A stretch of DNA of 64,000 bases from the NCBI GenBank assembly GCA_038496445.1, contig JALMLS010000612.1, positions 682,001-746,000 on the forward strand. Reading direction: 5' to 3'. The position numbers and the translations under genes are program-made. Each line of letters begins with the position of its first letter. Position 1 is the first letter of the stretch. Below, one piece after another: positions 1-13,191 of this stretch. This stretch comes from Trichosphaerium sp. ATCC 40318 (lineage: Eukaryota > Discosea > Flabellinia > Trichosidae). Below the pieces are notes generated by a model. It was not told where the DNA came from. It searched no databases and saw only the letters and a program-made list of their open reading frames with translations.

Positions 1-909
1 GCTAGAACTGTGAAAACAGGTGGTGTGTGCTTACCACATCGCATGAAATGTTGTTGACCTATTTAAAAAAAGTCAGACAAGCAAAGTTAAACTACAGAAA
101 AAGCACTTTATTTGTACCCTGGTATTCAAATGCAATATTTAGTTCTGGAACAAAAACATCGACAGTCAGTGGTGTACCAGCCATCCTCGTATTTATTACA
201 TGCTCTTCCACAACGCGTAGGTCAGGAAATATCTTTTGGACTTTATTGAGCATGGACCTATCACGTGATTAATAAATACAACATCTTTGAAAAAAAAAAC
301 ATACATTTGCATAGCCTTTCTAGACAATTGGTTGGACTGTTGGTGATTTTCCTCAGGCGAGGAAAACCTAGAATCTACTACATTCAACGCATTAGGAAGG
401 TACGGAAGTATCCCTGCTCCACCAAGCGCCTTCAGTTGCCAGTGAGCAACACGCGTCCTAAAACTAAGTTAAGTTTACTCAAAGCGTGGTGGCAGTAAGG
501 TGGCGTACCAGTTATCAAGTCGAGTTATATTTAGCGTTGTAGAAGCATTTTGGAAGAAATCAAATTGATTTTTAGGATCTTGCCAGTATCCTCTAGGTCT
601 TCTGTTTTTGAACCGATCACCGTATCGCAGTAGGCTCTCATCATCAAGTAAATCAGCCAATGTTTTACCCAAAGATCCTTGGTGCCTTCAAAGCATTAGA
701 GACTTCAGTACAGAAGGTACAAAGGGGAACAGCAGCAAACTGATAGCTCTAACATACCAGTTGATAAGCGTCCCACCTCCAAGGTCTCGGATCATCTTCC
801 AAGTAACACTGCGCCATTGTTCGCGCGTTTTTATGCCTAGGTCACACGCCATATCATTCAGTTTTGCGCGACGGTTTGATTCGGACGTTAAGCAGCCTGT
901 AGTTTGATC
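1..909 (-). CDS. Repeat protein with PD-(D/E)XK nuclease-like C-terminal region (partial)
   Basis: This gene runs off the left edge of the window and its first exon is not resolved. Exons at 909-758, 686-509, 457-305, 257-118 and 58-35 join in frame through introns of about 47-71 nt. The protein holds three copies of a degenerate unit. Copy one has QWRSVTWKMIRDLGGGTLI, then RPRGYWQDPKNQFDFFQNA leads into WTRVAHWQLKALGGAGIL. After the repeats comes LTVDVFVPELNIAFEYQGQQHF. Its D...(E)xQ spacing, with a hydrophobic strand between, resembles the active-site core of restriction-endonuclease-like folds. I recall similar proteins (FWxDxxNQ, GGxxL and FEYQGxxHY motifs) as uncharacterised families in some fungi, algae and other protists; that is memory, not a search. 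Nuclease activity is inferred. The cytoplasmic or nuclear location is unknown. Confidence 0.6.
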
Positions 910-1457
910 TCGTCTAGTTGAGTAAATAATTAACGAACTATAACAGACGTACACTAAATAAGAGGGAACCGGTGCTGAAGCAGGTTCCGCGCGTTCTAGA
1001 GTGTCTAGCGCCTGTGGTTGACGCCTAGCATGCTGTTAGAATATCGTACACTTACTACATCACGTACGAGCTTGTTTGATATGCTGGTGGTTTACGAGCA
1101 ACTGTGTAACGTCTCAACACTATTTTCCACTCATTGTTGCCTCTTGAGTGGTTCCCATACGTAGGTATAACTTGTGCATATTTACAGCGCCTGTGTAACG
1201 ATTTTAAAGGGTTCTAGTGTTTATTAGCCTGTAATTTTCAGAACAATGCCAAAGAGTACCCATATAATCATTTAACATGTCAAACTAACCGGACAAGCGG
1301 TTGTTTTCTAATTTTGTCAATTTGGCATGTCAAAAAACCTGTTAAGTCTGACATGCAAAGATTTTGACGTCTGCAGTGTTTTAATGCAAAAGTTGAAGGT
1401 ATGTACACTTTGTTTATTTTACTTGGATTTGGATTTTGGTTTGCTTGCAATGGCCTC
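910..1457. other. Gap between nuclease-like gene and lipase gene
   Basis: About 550 bases separate the first supported exon of the nuclease-like gene from the lipase stop codon. The 5' exon or exons of the nuclease-like gene probably lie here on the minus strand. A minus-strand open stretch ends near 957 just before a GTACGT-type donor, but its phase does not fit the next exon, so I do not call it. Nothing else is recognisable. Confidence 0.4.
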
Positions 1458-4233
1458 TTATATTTCAATACAAGGTACGCCATAGCACCGCCTTGCCATC
1501 TCGCAGTACGCGCGGCTCAGTGAATGACAAGAAAATAATGACGTTTGTTTGCACTCAATTGTTTGAACAAGACCAGCTTGCTTATCAATACTAGGTACAG
1601 GATCACCTTTTAATTAATAGTTAGTATAAAAATATCACCAAACAACAAAAAGCTAAGTATGAGACTTACTCGTTGAAACAACTGACGTTGCTCCTTGTGT
1701 GTCTGGTAACGAATAACCAAACTTCATATGACCAAAAACTTGACCTGGAGGCTCAAAAGCATACGAAGGCAAATTTCTCAAAGCCCCAACAATATTTGCA
1801 ACTCCTCCTCCAAGAGAGTGTCCAGTAAGTACTATATTATCTGTTGCGTTCACCTTTACGATTGAAAAATAAGTACACCAAACAGTTGAATCCAGGTAAC
1901 AAAATCTAAGCGTAAATAAAAACACGCACGTGATTATCTATGTAATCGATAATTGGGTTGTAGTAAAGATTCTTGATTTTTGGTTCAAGTGCATTTGCAA
2001 TCTGTACAACAACACTTGTCGTAACTGTAGGCCATATGTGAATCTGTAACAATAATTGTAAGCTAAAAATAACAGTAACAGTAATAAAGTACGCACCAGA
2101 GGCACAAAAAAGCTAATGCCTTGTAATACAGTGATTTCGCTCCACTAAGAAAAAAATAAGACTACTAATTAAAAAGTCATTTTGTCTTGTTGTGCCATAC
2201 CAAATCTAAATCTTCTAGCGCATCTCTGAAGAAAGTGTTAGTAGCAAATAGGCGCATAGTGCCATACCTTATACTTGATGTACCACGGATGCCAATGACA
2301 GAAATATTACTTGCAGAATCTCGTATATGAAAGAAGTAACTACCACGTTGTGTTTGACTGAGATATAACAAATCAAAATCAAACTCAGTGTTTTGAAAGT
2401 AGCTTGCCAAGTCAGCCCGGACAACATTTATATCTAGCTTATACGCTACTAGCGAAAGAAACGCAAAATCTACCAAGAAATAAATAAAATTGATCAATCC
2501 AAATAAACACTAAGTACCAAGAATGTGTAGGTTCTTCCAACTCGATCCACATACTGGATAAGCTCCTCTGAACATGTTAGATTTTAACTACAGTTGATAA
2601 ACGCACGGTAGTAGAGTGGTTCGGTTTGGATGATGCAGAGACGAATTCCCAAATAAATTTGGATCAACAGAGTTTCCAAGAGCGTATGGATCAAGACGCT
2701 CTATACTACTAGTTTGTGGATCAACTTGGTTAAGAGACCCACTAACTGCGAAATACACAATCGCCATGAGTAACAGCATGCCGAATAGAAGAAGATATCC
2801 TATTCCAAACGCAATAAATGAGTTTCTGTATTCACTATACTTTGTACGATCAAGAGCAGCCTGTGATAGTTGTAAATAATTATAAAATAAACATGAATTA
2901 AAAGTAATTAAGTTCATACCACTGCACGTCTTCGTAGAGTATATACTTTTAGTATACGTGAGTTACCACATGATTTAGCTTCAGAGGCTTCTAGATTCGA
3001 TAGAGAGGTTCTATACTGATACATGGCTTGAATAAGAAGTGAAGTCCATTTAGATTGTTGAACAGATACACGTGACGCCAATATAGTACAAAGAAATGTT
3101 GACATGATAGGAATAAATACAGCATAAGATATGAGTTGTGGTTCACCTCCTAAAATAGTACATGAGCACAAACAATACCTTAAACAGTAATAACTTAACA
3201 AAAAAGAAAAAACAAAAATAATCTCTTCTGGGATTTCTGGCGTTCCCAAACGTTTAAGACACGTGACAATGGTTTCACAAATGCCAAACAAATAAATTTA
3301 CCTTTTGAAAATCCTGGTACAGCAACACCAATAGTGAGAAGACAGAAAACAAACAAAGAGCCTAATATTATCCAACCAGTTTTTCTTGTTGAATAAATGC
3401 GTAGAAAATCTACTTTCCAATATCCAGAGCGTGCCATCATTATTGTATAGTATACAAGACCACCAGCGTAACTTAGGGATATGACCATACCAACAACGAG
3501 TGTTGATACAAAGAAAGCATCCAATAAGGTTGCTTTGCCTTTAAATAGTGTCAAACAACAAAACAACAAAAATCATAGCTACCTGACGCTGACACAGCCA
3601 AAGATATGATAACCATTAACACGACGAGTATACCGCGTACCCATCCTGTTACAAACCGTGCTTGTAGTGCCCAAGATGTTATCATAGCATCCCAAAATAC
3701 GTGCAAGCACATCCACATTAAGAGCCACATTTGAATCATTAGTAACGTTAAACCAACAGTCAATGCGTTGAGATGTGGTGGGAATCCGAAAACGATGCCT
3801 AAACGGGTTACCATCGTTCTCAAATATTCAGGGAGCAAAGTTTGAGGGATGTACCTAGTCCTGCGTTTAAGAAAACAGCGAAAATGACAGCGAAAAAGCT
3901 GAGGGTAGATAGAAAAGTCACAACCCTGTTTAAGGCCAATATAATGTGTAAGAACGCTGCCAAGACCCTCTTGAAGCCATAGAACATGCAACAGCAAGTC
4001 TAAACTGTCAATATACTACGTTACGAAGCTACTACGCGACGTACATCCTTTGGCGTTCCATTTATGTCATCAACATAGTAATTTTCAGAATTGCCTGTAT
4101 CATCCATCAGGCCATCAGAATCCGCTCTATTAACTGCCTCATAGTCTCCAACTCCCTTATCGTTCCAATTGAGAGGGCTGTCTAATAACGGGCGTACATT
4201 TGATTTGTGGCTACGTAACGAGCGACGAGACAT
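1458..4233 (-). CDS. Multi-pass membrane class 3 lipase, diacylglycerol-lipase-like
   Basis: This is likely an integral-membrane serine lipase that cleaves acylglycerols. The N-terminal part is a hydrophilic cytosolic tail rich in Ser, Asp and Arg. Several hydrophobic helices follow in separate exons (about 3900-2750). The C-terminal part has the class 3 fold: an oxyanion strand IGIRGTSS near 2270-2290, the nucleophile elbow TGHSLGGGVAN near 1810-1840 (GxSxG serine) and a downstream YGVPC-containing tail. The last exon, after a GTAAGT donor, reads DPVPSIDKQAG and ends at a TAA. N-terminal membrane helices plus a class 3 lipase are the layout of sn-1 diacylglycerol lipases. Substrate specificity is inferred from the layout. 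It starts only 143 bases from the divergently transcribed heat shock factor gene. The exact borders of the middle exons are uncertain. Confidence 0.75.
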
Positions 4234-4376
4234 GGTAACACTCCTCACTACAAGCTACAAAGGCGCTTTCGGATTTTTTGAAGCGGTTTTACCACTAAAG
4301 ACCGATTGTGGGGCGTGCTTGAACAACCCAACCCACCATTTTACAGCGGAGATAGACGACTCAGCTTTAAGCAAAT
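4234..4376. promoter_or_regulatory. Short divergent intergenic region, lipase / HSF
   Basis: Only 143 bases lie between the start codons of the minus-strand lipase and the plus-strand heat shock factor. Promoter elements for both must overlap here or extend into the genes. I see no clear TATA box and no canonical heat shock element. Confidence 0.5.
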
Positions 4377-5706
4377 ATGGCTCGCGTATTGCCGCCGTTC
4401 ATTTCTAAATTGTATTCGCTAGTTTCAGGTAAACACCACAATTCCGCCAATTGTTCCTCTACTGTTTTTCGACGTTGAAAAAACTCAAATTTGTCTCATG
4501 GAAGGAATAGAAGCTTCTTTTTGACTATTTTTGACAAACACGTCTTATAACCTTTGCTATGGCCATAAGCGTTCTCTAAAGAGCGAATAAAGCAGTTTTT
4601 ACAAAAATCTAACGACTTTAGATGAAACTAATCATGAGTACGTTAACTGGTGCGAAGATGGTAAAACCTTCAAAGTGGAGGACCCAAAGTACGTACTACA
4701 GTTTCTCATTGTTTGTGTAATTTCATCTCACCTTTGTAAAGCCCGTTCTCTGAGAAAGTACTTCCAAAGTACTTCAAACACAGTAACTTTTGCAGCTTTG
4801 TGAGGTACTAGCTGGTTTTTCTCTTTCAAAAACTACGCCTTGTAACTAACCGACTCAGGCAGTTAAATACTTATGGTTTCCATAAAAACGGACAAGAGTG
4901 GCTGGTACGTATCCATTTAAGCACGTGGTTTACAGAAAAATCCACGTGAAATACAACTTGGATCTTTACCAGTTGCTACGTTGGCTGGATGTGATATTCT
5001 AAAGAGCGTTAGTTCGAGCATGAAAAAGAATATTTTGTAAAGGATAAAAAAGAGCTCTTGAGCAACATAACGCGGCGAAAACAAGTTAAAAGGAACAGGT
5101 ACGATATTGTGAGAGAGAATGTACCAGTAACTCATCCAGAAAAAGGCCTCATGAGACGTCAGTAAAAATAGAAGTAAGTAGCTTTTATTTTTTTCTTTAT
5201 CAAGTAGGTGGTTTATTTGATGAGTTAATGCGTCAATATAGCCTGGACAATGGATGATAATACAAGCACAATTAGAGACTCTACAAGCCAGATCAGAATC
5301 TCAACAATTAGAGATGCATCGTCTACTACAACAATCCGCAAAAGATCAACAAGCTCTTAATTCTATGCGTCAAACACTTCAAATGGTCATTAACTTTTTA
5401 CTCACCCAACCTAATCTACAAGTTTCAGACTTGTTAGACAAACTATCAACACAACCAAATATACAACTCACATCAGAATTAAAACCAGTTAACGGTTTTT
5501 ATAACAATGGTACCAATGCGAATCACAACCAAAACGAACAATCCTTGTACATACCAAAACAACCAGCTCATTCATCAATGTGGCCGCCTATTCAAGGCGC
5601 GGAAGATAGTTCCCTTTCTATTGGTGATATTTATTCTCACGACCTTAATTCTACTCTACAAGACTTGATGTTGGACGATTTTACGCCTAACGGAGGCGAA
5701 ACATAA
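4377..5706 (+). CDS. HSF: Heat shock factor-type transcription factor
   Basis: This is a nuclear transcription factor expected to bind nGAAn repeats as a trimer. Joining exons gives an HSF DNA-binding domain starting close to the N-terminus: PPFISKLYSLVSDETNHEYV, then VNWCEDGKTFKVEDP, PFSEKVLPKYFKHSNFCSFV, QLNTYGFHKNGQEW and FVKDKKELLSNITRRK. SFVRQLNTYGFHK is the family signature of the recognition helix and turn. A downstream exon from about 5254 encodes a coiled coil rich in Leu and Gln (LETLQARSESQQLEMHRLLQ), matching the HR-A/B oligomerisation region. The Asn/Gln-rich tail ends DDFTPNGGET and may be the activation region. The splice between the DNA-binding domain and the coiled coil (about 5095-5266) is unclear, because the simplest junctions break the frame. 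About 300 residues is short for the family. Confidence 0.85.
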
Positions 5707-5988
5707 ACCTTTTTTCCGAAGCATAAAAAAAAAATCTGACATTAGTTTCAGCTGTCAGCATTTTTGTAAATTTATTTCTCTTTTTAAAATACCCTGTATC
5801 AAAAAGGAATATGTGTCATTGATACGATGATGTGAATCATGTACGTCTGTAATAACACGTCACCACAAAAAAAAAGTAAAATGTTAATGACATGTTTGTT
5901 AAAAAAGTTTTCTGTTTTGGCTTGGCAGTGAATAGTGAATATTCAGGAAATAAGTCTCGAATAGTTGACACGAGTCCTTCTGAATTGT

Positions 5989-8900
5989 ATGGCCGGAGTG
6001 CGAATGCTGTCGAATCCCGAGACTACAGATCGCAATTCGATTGCCAGCTCTGATTTTCGGCTTGCTTCTGGAGATTGGGATGAACCAGGCTTTGAGGGAG
6101 ACGAGGTGCGTTAACGTCACTTGTAGAGCTTGTAGTATGGAAATGTAACAAGAAATTGCTTACAGGAGAAACTTGAGCGTACAGTACACTTAGGATACGA
6201 CTACACATCAGAAAACGTTGGATTTTGTAGTAATAGAACAAGAACAACGAAATATAGGTATTATCGTGTCATTTCTGTTAATTACTGGCGTAACACGCGT
6301 AGGTGGTGGTATTTTCTTCCTAAAAACTTGTATGAACAATTCAGACGGCTCGCAAACTTTTATTTTTTGATAGTAATGATCATATCTGTTCTACCAGGCA
6401 CAGCAACACAATTTATAACTTTATAACCACAATAAGTAACGTAGAATATTTAGATATTTCACCCATAACGCCTTTATCCTCTATTATACCATTATGCTTT
6501 GTACTTGGTATAGCGGCCGTCAAAGACGCATGGGATGATATGGTACAATTATCTTGAGCCGTTTAAAATGACATTCTTTACATTTTACTCCATGTATCTT
6601 CTCGCTTTTTTGCCTACATCCGTCTGATCACTTATGTTTAAACAGCAACGTGCCCGTGCTGATAGAGAAGTTAACAACAAGACTGCACAGCGTATAACAC
6701 GGGATGGACGCATAACTATCACGTGGAGCGACATAAAAGTAGGTGATATTATCACACTACATAATGGTGACGTGCGGGTTTTTTCTTTGTTGCTAAACAA
6801 TTGTTGCTTTATTCATTAAGTGGTTCTAGGATGTTCCTGCTGATATGGTTATCCTCAAGTCCAGTAATATATCCGGTACTTGTTCTGTAGAAACAGCTAA
6901 TCTCGATGGGTACCACGTGATGGTTAACGGTTGAATCCTAACGCCTTGTTTTTTTTTCAAGCGAGACAACATTAAAGAAACGGTATTCTGTCCCTCCAAC
7001 ACTCCAAATGACAGATACAGAGCTAATAGAATTGACTGGTACTATCCAATGTGAAGACCCAAACATACACCTAGAAGAATTCGTAGGGAGGATGGAAGCA
7101 ACAATTGATAGTAAGAAGAGAAGTTCATACTCACAAAGCCAACAAGCTTACTAAATATTTGTTAGACGATGCAAAGACTGTAGGGCTTAATGCTAATAAT
7201 TTGCTACTACGAGGGTCTACTATTAAAAACACTGATGAAGTTTGCGGTGTTACTGTATATACTGGTGCTGATACAAAAGTTGTAATGAACCAACAAGCTG
7301 CACCCTCAAAGTTTTCACATGTTGAAAGGAGATTGAATAAGTACTTGATTATACTATTAAGTACTGCTGTCTTTATGTGTTTTATATCATCTATACTATC
7401 CGTATTATGGCAGGTATGTGTTTATTACAGTCTACACTCTACAGAATCTCATGTTTTAACCCAACAGATCAACCATCCACCAGACAAATATTGGTATCTT
7501 CAATTGACAAAACTTGACTTTGGCGATTGGCCTACAGGCATTTATCAAGGTTTCAAGGCGTCGTTGACATTCTTTGTATTATACTCCGTGTTTATACCTA
7601 TATCTCTTTACGTTTCATTGGAGATGGTTAAAGTTATCTCTTCGTTATGGGTAGCTCAGGATCTTAACCTTTATCATGAAGAATCAGATACACCACTCAT
7701 TGTGAAGACATCTAATCTTCTTGAAGAACTTGGCCAAGTATGTCAAATAACCTACTGTTATCTATCTTTGAGATTAAACCAAAAAATTGCTATAGGTGCA
7801 GCATCTATTCAGTGACAAAACAGGAACGCTTACAGAAAATAAAATGATTTTTCGAAAGTGCTCAATAGCAGGGCAAATGTACGCGTTTTTAAGTACTTTA
7901 TAGTTGTTAAACCTAAATTATAGGTATCACCCAAGCGACGCTACTACATTAAGCACAGAACCATCATTAGCAGAGGAAGAGAATCCGTTCATGGTAACTA
8001 TACCTTTCGGTAGTTTTTGTGCTAACATTCCTCCCTTAGGCTCAGGTCGATAACGAACGAAGACTAGACAAAGGAGATATTGAAAAAGACGATAACGTGA
8101 TGGAATTCGTGCTGGCTATGGCGTTATGTCATGGTGTGATGGTGCATCCAAATGATGATGGTTCTGGCCCAAGGTACTCTTATAGAACTATTGTACTTAT
8201 CGCTAACGTCTGGCCAGTACACTTCAAGCTGACTCCCCTGATGAAGAAGCCCTTGTTAAAGCTGCACAAGCACTTGGTGTTAAGATAGTACAGGTAATTA
8301 AAAAATCAACTGGTCTTTACTTAGCGCTTGTTTTTAGCGTTCATTTAATCAGATCACTTTAAGTATCCATGGAAAGCAACAAGTGTATGAAATAGAAGGG
8401 GTTCTCGAATTCAATTCTGTTCGTAAACGTATGTCGGTTATTGTAAGGACACCTGCTGGTACGTATAAGACTAATTAAGCATTAAATAATAACTTAATGA
8501 TTACTAGGACAATTAAAACTTTACACTAAAGGAGCAGACTCTGTTGTGTTTTCATTGCTCTCTACGGATAAAAAGCACTTTATAAAAACAAGAAACCACT
8601 CAAACTATTATGCTGTTAAAGGATTAAGAACACTTGTCTTTGCTTATCGTGACTTGACTGAAGCAAAGTTTGTTAAATGGCAAAAAATGTTTCAAGCAGC
8701 ACAATCATCTGTTACATTTCGTAAACAAAAGGTAAGCCAATTACTACGCTATAATCATACTAATATCCACTTCAAAGCTTGAAAAGGTTGCTGAGATTAT
8801 AGAGAAGAAGTTGACGTTACTAGGCGTCTCTGGAATTGAAGATAAATTACAGGATGGCGTCCCTGATACTTTGAGAGATTTGATGCGTGTAAGTACTTTT

Positions 8901-11467
8901 TAACAAATAATGATTGTTCAAATCACGTGATATTTGGCGTGTGGTTAATGTTAGATATAAGGCTGGTATAAAGGTGTGGGTATTGACAGGTGATAAACAA
9001 GAGACTGCTATTACGATTGGAAAGTCATGCAATATCATCAAACCACAAATGAAGGTAGTTCTTTCGAACAAAAAAAAGTCATTACAACTTCAACACTTTC
9101 TTATTTGTTTGTAGGTATTAAAATTAAATGTCAATGACATGAAGGCATGTCGAAATGTTATTGAGGTAAGCAACAAAACTCATATTATTCTGTGAGTTTC
9201 ATTAATGACTTTTTTTAAAGGAACATATCTACTCTTGTGAAACATACTATCGTGACGTACGCTTAATCTTTTAATATAAGCTTCATTATAACATTTTTTT
9301 ATTAGTACCCCAAGGCTTTGGTGGTAGATGGAAACTCTCTAGGGTTTGCTGTAACACAATTCAAAGTAAGAAATGAAGACATCAATTTCTTGATTTTTTC
9401 TTATTATTGGTTAGCACATGTTTATAGAATTGGCAGTACAATGTGACACAGTCATTTGTTGTCGTGTATCTCCATTACAAAAGGTAAGTAATTGCTTATG
9501 TATATTCGTCCTAATCACGATGTAAAGGCGCAAGTTGTCCGGCTAGTAAAGTGGTGGTCAGGAACATCCGTAACAGTTGCTGTTGGAGATGGTATGTTTT
9601 TTTTTCGTCAAAGTTTTTTTGGTTGTCTAATACGTACACTCAGGTGCCAATGACGTATCTATGATACAAGTGCGTTTCATATCAAATTAGACTATCGCGT
9701 GATTAACATAATTGGCATACAGGAGGCTGATGTAGGCATCGGTATAAAAGGAAGAGAAGGATCGCAAGCAGTGCGATCTAGCGATTATGGTATTGCTAAA
9801 TTCTCCTTTATAAAGAGACTTTTGCTGGTACGTAATTCTCTTGTATCTGTATTTAAAATACTCAATATTATGTAATAGGTCCACGGGCGTTATAGTTACT
9901 TGCGTATAGTAATGCTGATTCAGTACAGTTTCTACAAAAACGTATGCATACCAAAGTCTCGAAAACACTTGACAACTAGCTAACTTTTCTTCAAGATAAC
10001 GTTCACACTTCCTCAATTTTTTTTCTCGTACATGACAGGATTCTCTGGACAAGTTAGTACAGTTTATATTTCTACCATGCCTTCTTGGTAACAAGTAATG
10101 AATGCTCTGTTTAACGGAAAACTAGACTGTTTTTGATTCATGGGTCATGACTTTTTTTAACATGGTTTTCACTGCATTACCTATAATGGCTTTTGCGATT
10201 TTTGATAAAGACCTTGATGAGGAGTTCCTTTTAAAGTTCCCAGAACTTTATAGCAGGTAATTTCTTTCAGATATTCTACTTGAATCTCATATCCTTTTTT
10301 CTTTAAATAGATCAAGAAGAAACATTGACTTCAATTTTAAGGCAAGCTAGATATCTTTGTTGAGACTTTGTTTTGATATTTCTTTTTGTAGACATTCTTT
10401 CTGTGGATAGTGAATGCAGTCGCTCACTCACTTATCTGTTTCTTTGGGACATGGGCACTGTGGACAGATGGAGTACTTGACGACACTGGTAAGAGCAATA
10501 GAAAAAAGTGATTTGTTTTTTAAGAAGAACTATTTTACCGTCCTTCCTAAACACCTTCAAGGTCACATATTCGGTCTATGGTCATTTGGTATGATTATAA
10601 CAACAGCTATAGTAGTTTTGGTTACACTCAAGATTGCCTCAGTAGTCGAGTACGCCGTTAAACAACACAAAACGAAGTTACTTTTTTTACTTACTACCTT
10701 TTTTCACTCAGCAATTGGACAATTTTTGCACACATAACAATCTGGGGATCATTGATTGTATATTTCCTATTTCTTCTCCCTTATAGTGCTATAGCTTTCT
10801 TGACACCCAAAGACTTTTTGGGTCTTTTTTGTATCCTTTAAATCCAAAACGAAAAAAAATTTCTTCTTTTTTACGTCATGAACGTAAAAAAACACCAAAA
10901 TTACCCTTAACATTTCAAGTCACTTTGGGTGCTGTACCAAAGTTTTGGTTTATATGGATAGTATTGACAACTGTATGCTTACTTGGTGACATATCTGTAC
11001 ATTGGTACTATAATATTTTTTGAGTCAGTTTTAAAGTCAACCTTTTTGCTAAGTAACCTCCCTACAGGATTTATAACTATGTCTGGCCATCAAATAGACA
11101 GATTTTTAGAGAACTGAAGCTGATGTCTTACAAGAAGTGAGTAATTTTCTGGTGATAGTACCCTTTGTCGTTTTGCTTTTGCCTTCTTTTTGCTTTCTTG
11201 GTTCTTTGTTTGAAAAAGTCTCATCCTTACACACTTGTAGTGGCTTCAAGAAAAATGACAAAACAAAATTACTCAATGGCGATGTATATAAGAGCCTCAT
11301 ACACTCTTTAGAAGAAACTGAATTTCCGTAAGACTACAACTTCCTTGTCTTTTTTTTTGGATTGTTTTTTTTTTTTTTTTTTTTCTAAATGTTTTAGTGG
11401 TGACACGATATCCTCACGATCATATGGTTCTTATTCAGGTTCCCATAGTAGCTTAGCAGCCACATAG
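5989..11467 (+). CDS. P4-type ATPase (phospholipid flippase)
   Basis: This P-type ATPase should move aminophospholipids to the cytosolic leaflet of Golgi, endosomal or plasma membranes, normally with a CDC50 partner. In order: [19 protein letters not shown] (P4 N-terminal signature) near 6310; VETANLDG near 6890; [11 protein letters not shown] near 7820, where the Asp is phosphorylated; [18 protein letters not shown] near 8990; [11 protein letters not shown] split by an intron near 9590-9670; and [20 protein letters not shown] near 9735. Several transmembrane helices follow. The Ser-rich tail ends [15 protein letters not shown]. Two in-frame ATGs (5989 and 6004) are possible starts; I give the first. 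At least a dozen short introns interrupt it. The family is certain; lipid specificity cannot be read from the sequence. Confidence 0.9.
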
Positions 11468-11609
11468 TACAACTAGCATAAAAAACAAAAATACATCTAC
11501 CCAAAATGAAAGAAAAATCCGTTTAACAAAAATAATGTAAAATAATAATTGAATAAAAAAAAAATGAACAACTACTTTAATACTTTATTGTACAATGACG
11601 TGTTTGTTA

Positions 11610-13024
11610 CTACTTTTTATCTTCTTCCTCAGGTAATTCACTTTCTTCTGTTACAGTATACGTATCAAGTAATACAACCTATGAAAGGAACATATCAGTA
11701 TCCACATAAAACAACTTGTTTTGTATTACCTTCTTGAACTCAACAGGTTCGACTAACATGAGCAAGTTTGAAACCTAACAATAAAAAGTCAACATCTTTT
11801 GCAAATGGGAAAACAAATGAAAAACGAGCTAACCTCCGTTGTTGGTAGACTGCAAATCAAGTGTACAATATCTACACCAGCAACAACCTTTGCGAATACA
11901 GCATACCCCGGATTACCATCAGGACGTGGACCATTACCAACAGCTAGAGAAAAACAACAAAGTTGAGAACACAAATTAAAAATTACAAATCAAACAGTTT
12001 GGCATCCAATACCACAAGTTTGAAGGTAGCGAAAAAAAAAATTGCGTACTGTTGTTCAACATTTGAATAGCAAATTCAGATGTAGCTCCATTAATATCAG
12101 CACCACGAGCCATCGAAATGTACATTTTATCATTGTTAAGCCTATAACATCACCGATGTTACAAAAAAAATCAAAAGCTCACTCAAACTTAGTGGTATGC
12201 ATACTTGTATTCAAAAGGAACGCCAGGTAATGGTGATTGTTTCCATGTCTTGCCAGGTACCTTAAAAAGAAATGTAAGTGAGACAACCAAGTAGCAAAAC
12301 TTATCGAGATTTTTTTCATTCGCAACCCCAAAAAAAAAACAAACAAATTATTTGACACGCTGATCACTCACGTTGTGATGAAAAACAGGTGTAAAAAAAA
12401 GGCTTAAATAAGAACACACGTACTCCTACTACCTTGTGACAACCTCCTTGTAGTACCCATCGTGGGTTTGCTCTTAGAACTAGCATTAAACACTTGTTCC
12501 ACATCCAACAACAAAAAAAAAAGTAAAAAACACTACCTGTAAAAAGTGCAATGATCAAAAAATCCTCTACGTGTCAATTCTAAAATTACATTTAGATCTT
12601 GTCAAGCATCACTCAATATTATTTCAAACAGTTTCAAGCGGTTTTTGTACCTTTAAAATTTTCAACTGTTTTAGGTGCATCTTTTGGGAAAAACTGCCAT
12701 ACGATGTTTCCTACGCAAGGCGTATGTAAAACGATGATAATTCAGAGATTGTACCGTATTTTGTCTAAATAACGTTAGGTTTACTACAATAAACTATGAC
12801 GTGCGTGAAAGACAACCACATCCTTGAAGGTTTGCCCTATCGCTTCTTCCTCAAAGACTGAATACTCAGCACCGCCAAAATAAAACATGAGCAACGCCAT
12901 AGAGGCCAATATTGCTACAACAAGAAACACGCGCTGTTTACCGGCGCAAAATCCTTCAAAGTCGTTAACACCAATGACAAGCGTCAAAAAACATGCCTTG
13001 ATCTTTACCACGTATACTAGGCAT
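11610..13024 (-). CDS. Membrane-anchored cyclophilin-like peptidyl-prolyl isomerase
   Basis: The protein starts MPSIRGFCAGKQRV, assembled across a first intron (gtaaag...gaag), and continues into one hydrophobic helix (VFLVVAILASMALLMFYFGG) that should anchor it. The cyclophilin fold follows: WQFFPKDAPKTVENF, then GFFDHCTFYR with the catalytic-type Arg, WVLQGGCHK, the LSMARGADIN-like strand, and GNPGYAVFAKVVAGVDIVHL. The acidic tail ends PEEEDKK. The FxxR...QGG pattern of active cyclophilins is retained, but the surrounding residues are divergent. The Trp that contacts cyclosporin in cyclophilin A has no clear match. It is probably a luminal or cytosolic single-pass protein; topology is not resolved. 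The gene lies 167 bases downstream of the F-box/Arf gene on the same strand. Confidence 0.78.
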
Positions 13025-13191
13025 CGCAATCTATTCACTACTTGACAGCTAGCAACGAAAACACTAACTTAACAAACAAACGTTAAGCAACGTCTAGTCG
13101 TATTCAATATGTACAATCTTGTTTTCTACAACTGCATCGCCTCTAATAATACTATGTTGATCTGATCGTCAATACGGAGTTGTCACTGTCT

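Noticed and set aside
1280-1483. A 67-codon minus-strand ORF at the end of the lipase gene
   Set aside because: The lipase last exon overlaps it in another frame and shows family-like residues, so this ORF is a shadow.
4234-5253. Separate small ORFs between lipase and the coiled-coil exon
   Set aside because: These pieces are covered by the exons of the heat shock factor DNA-binding domain once introns are removed.
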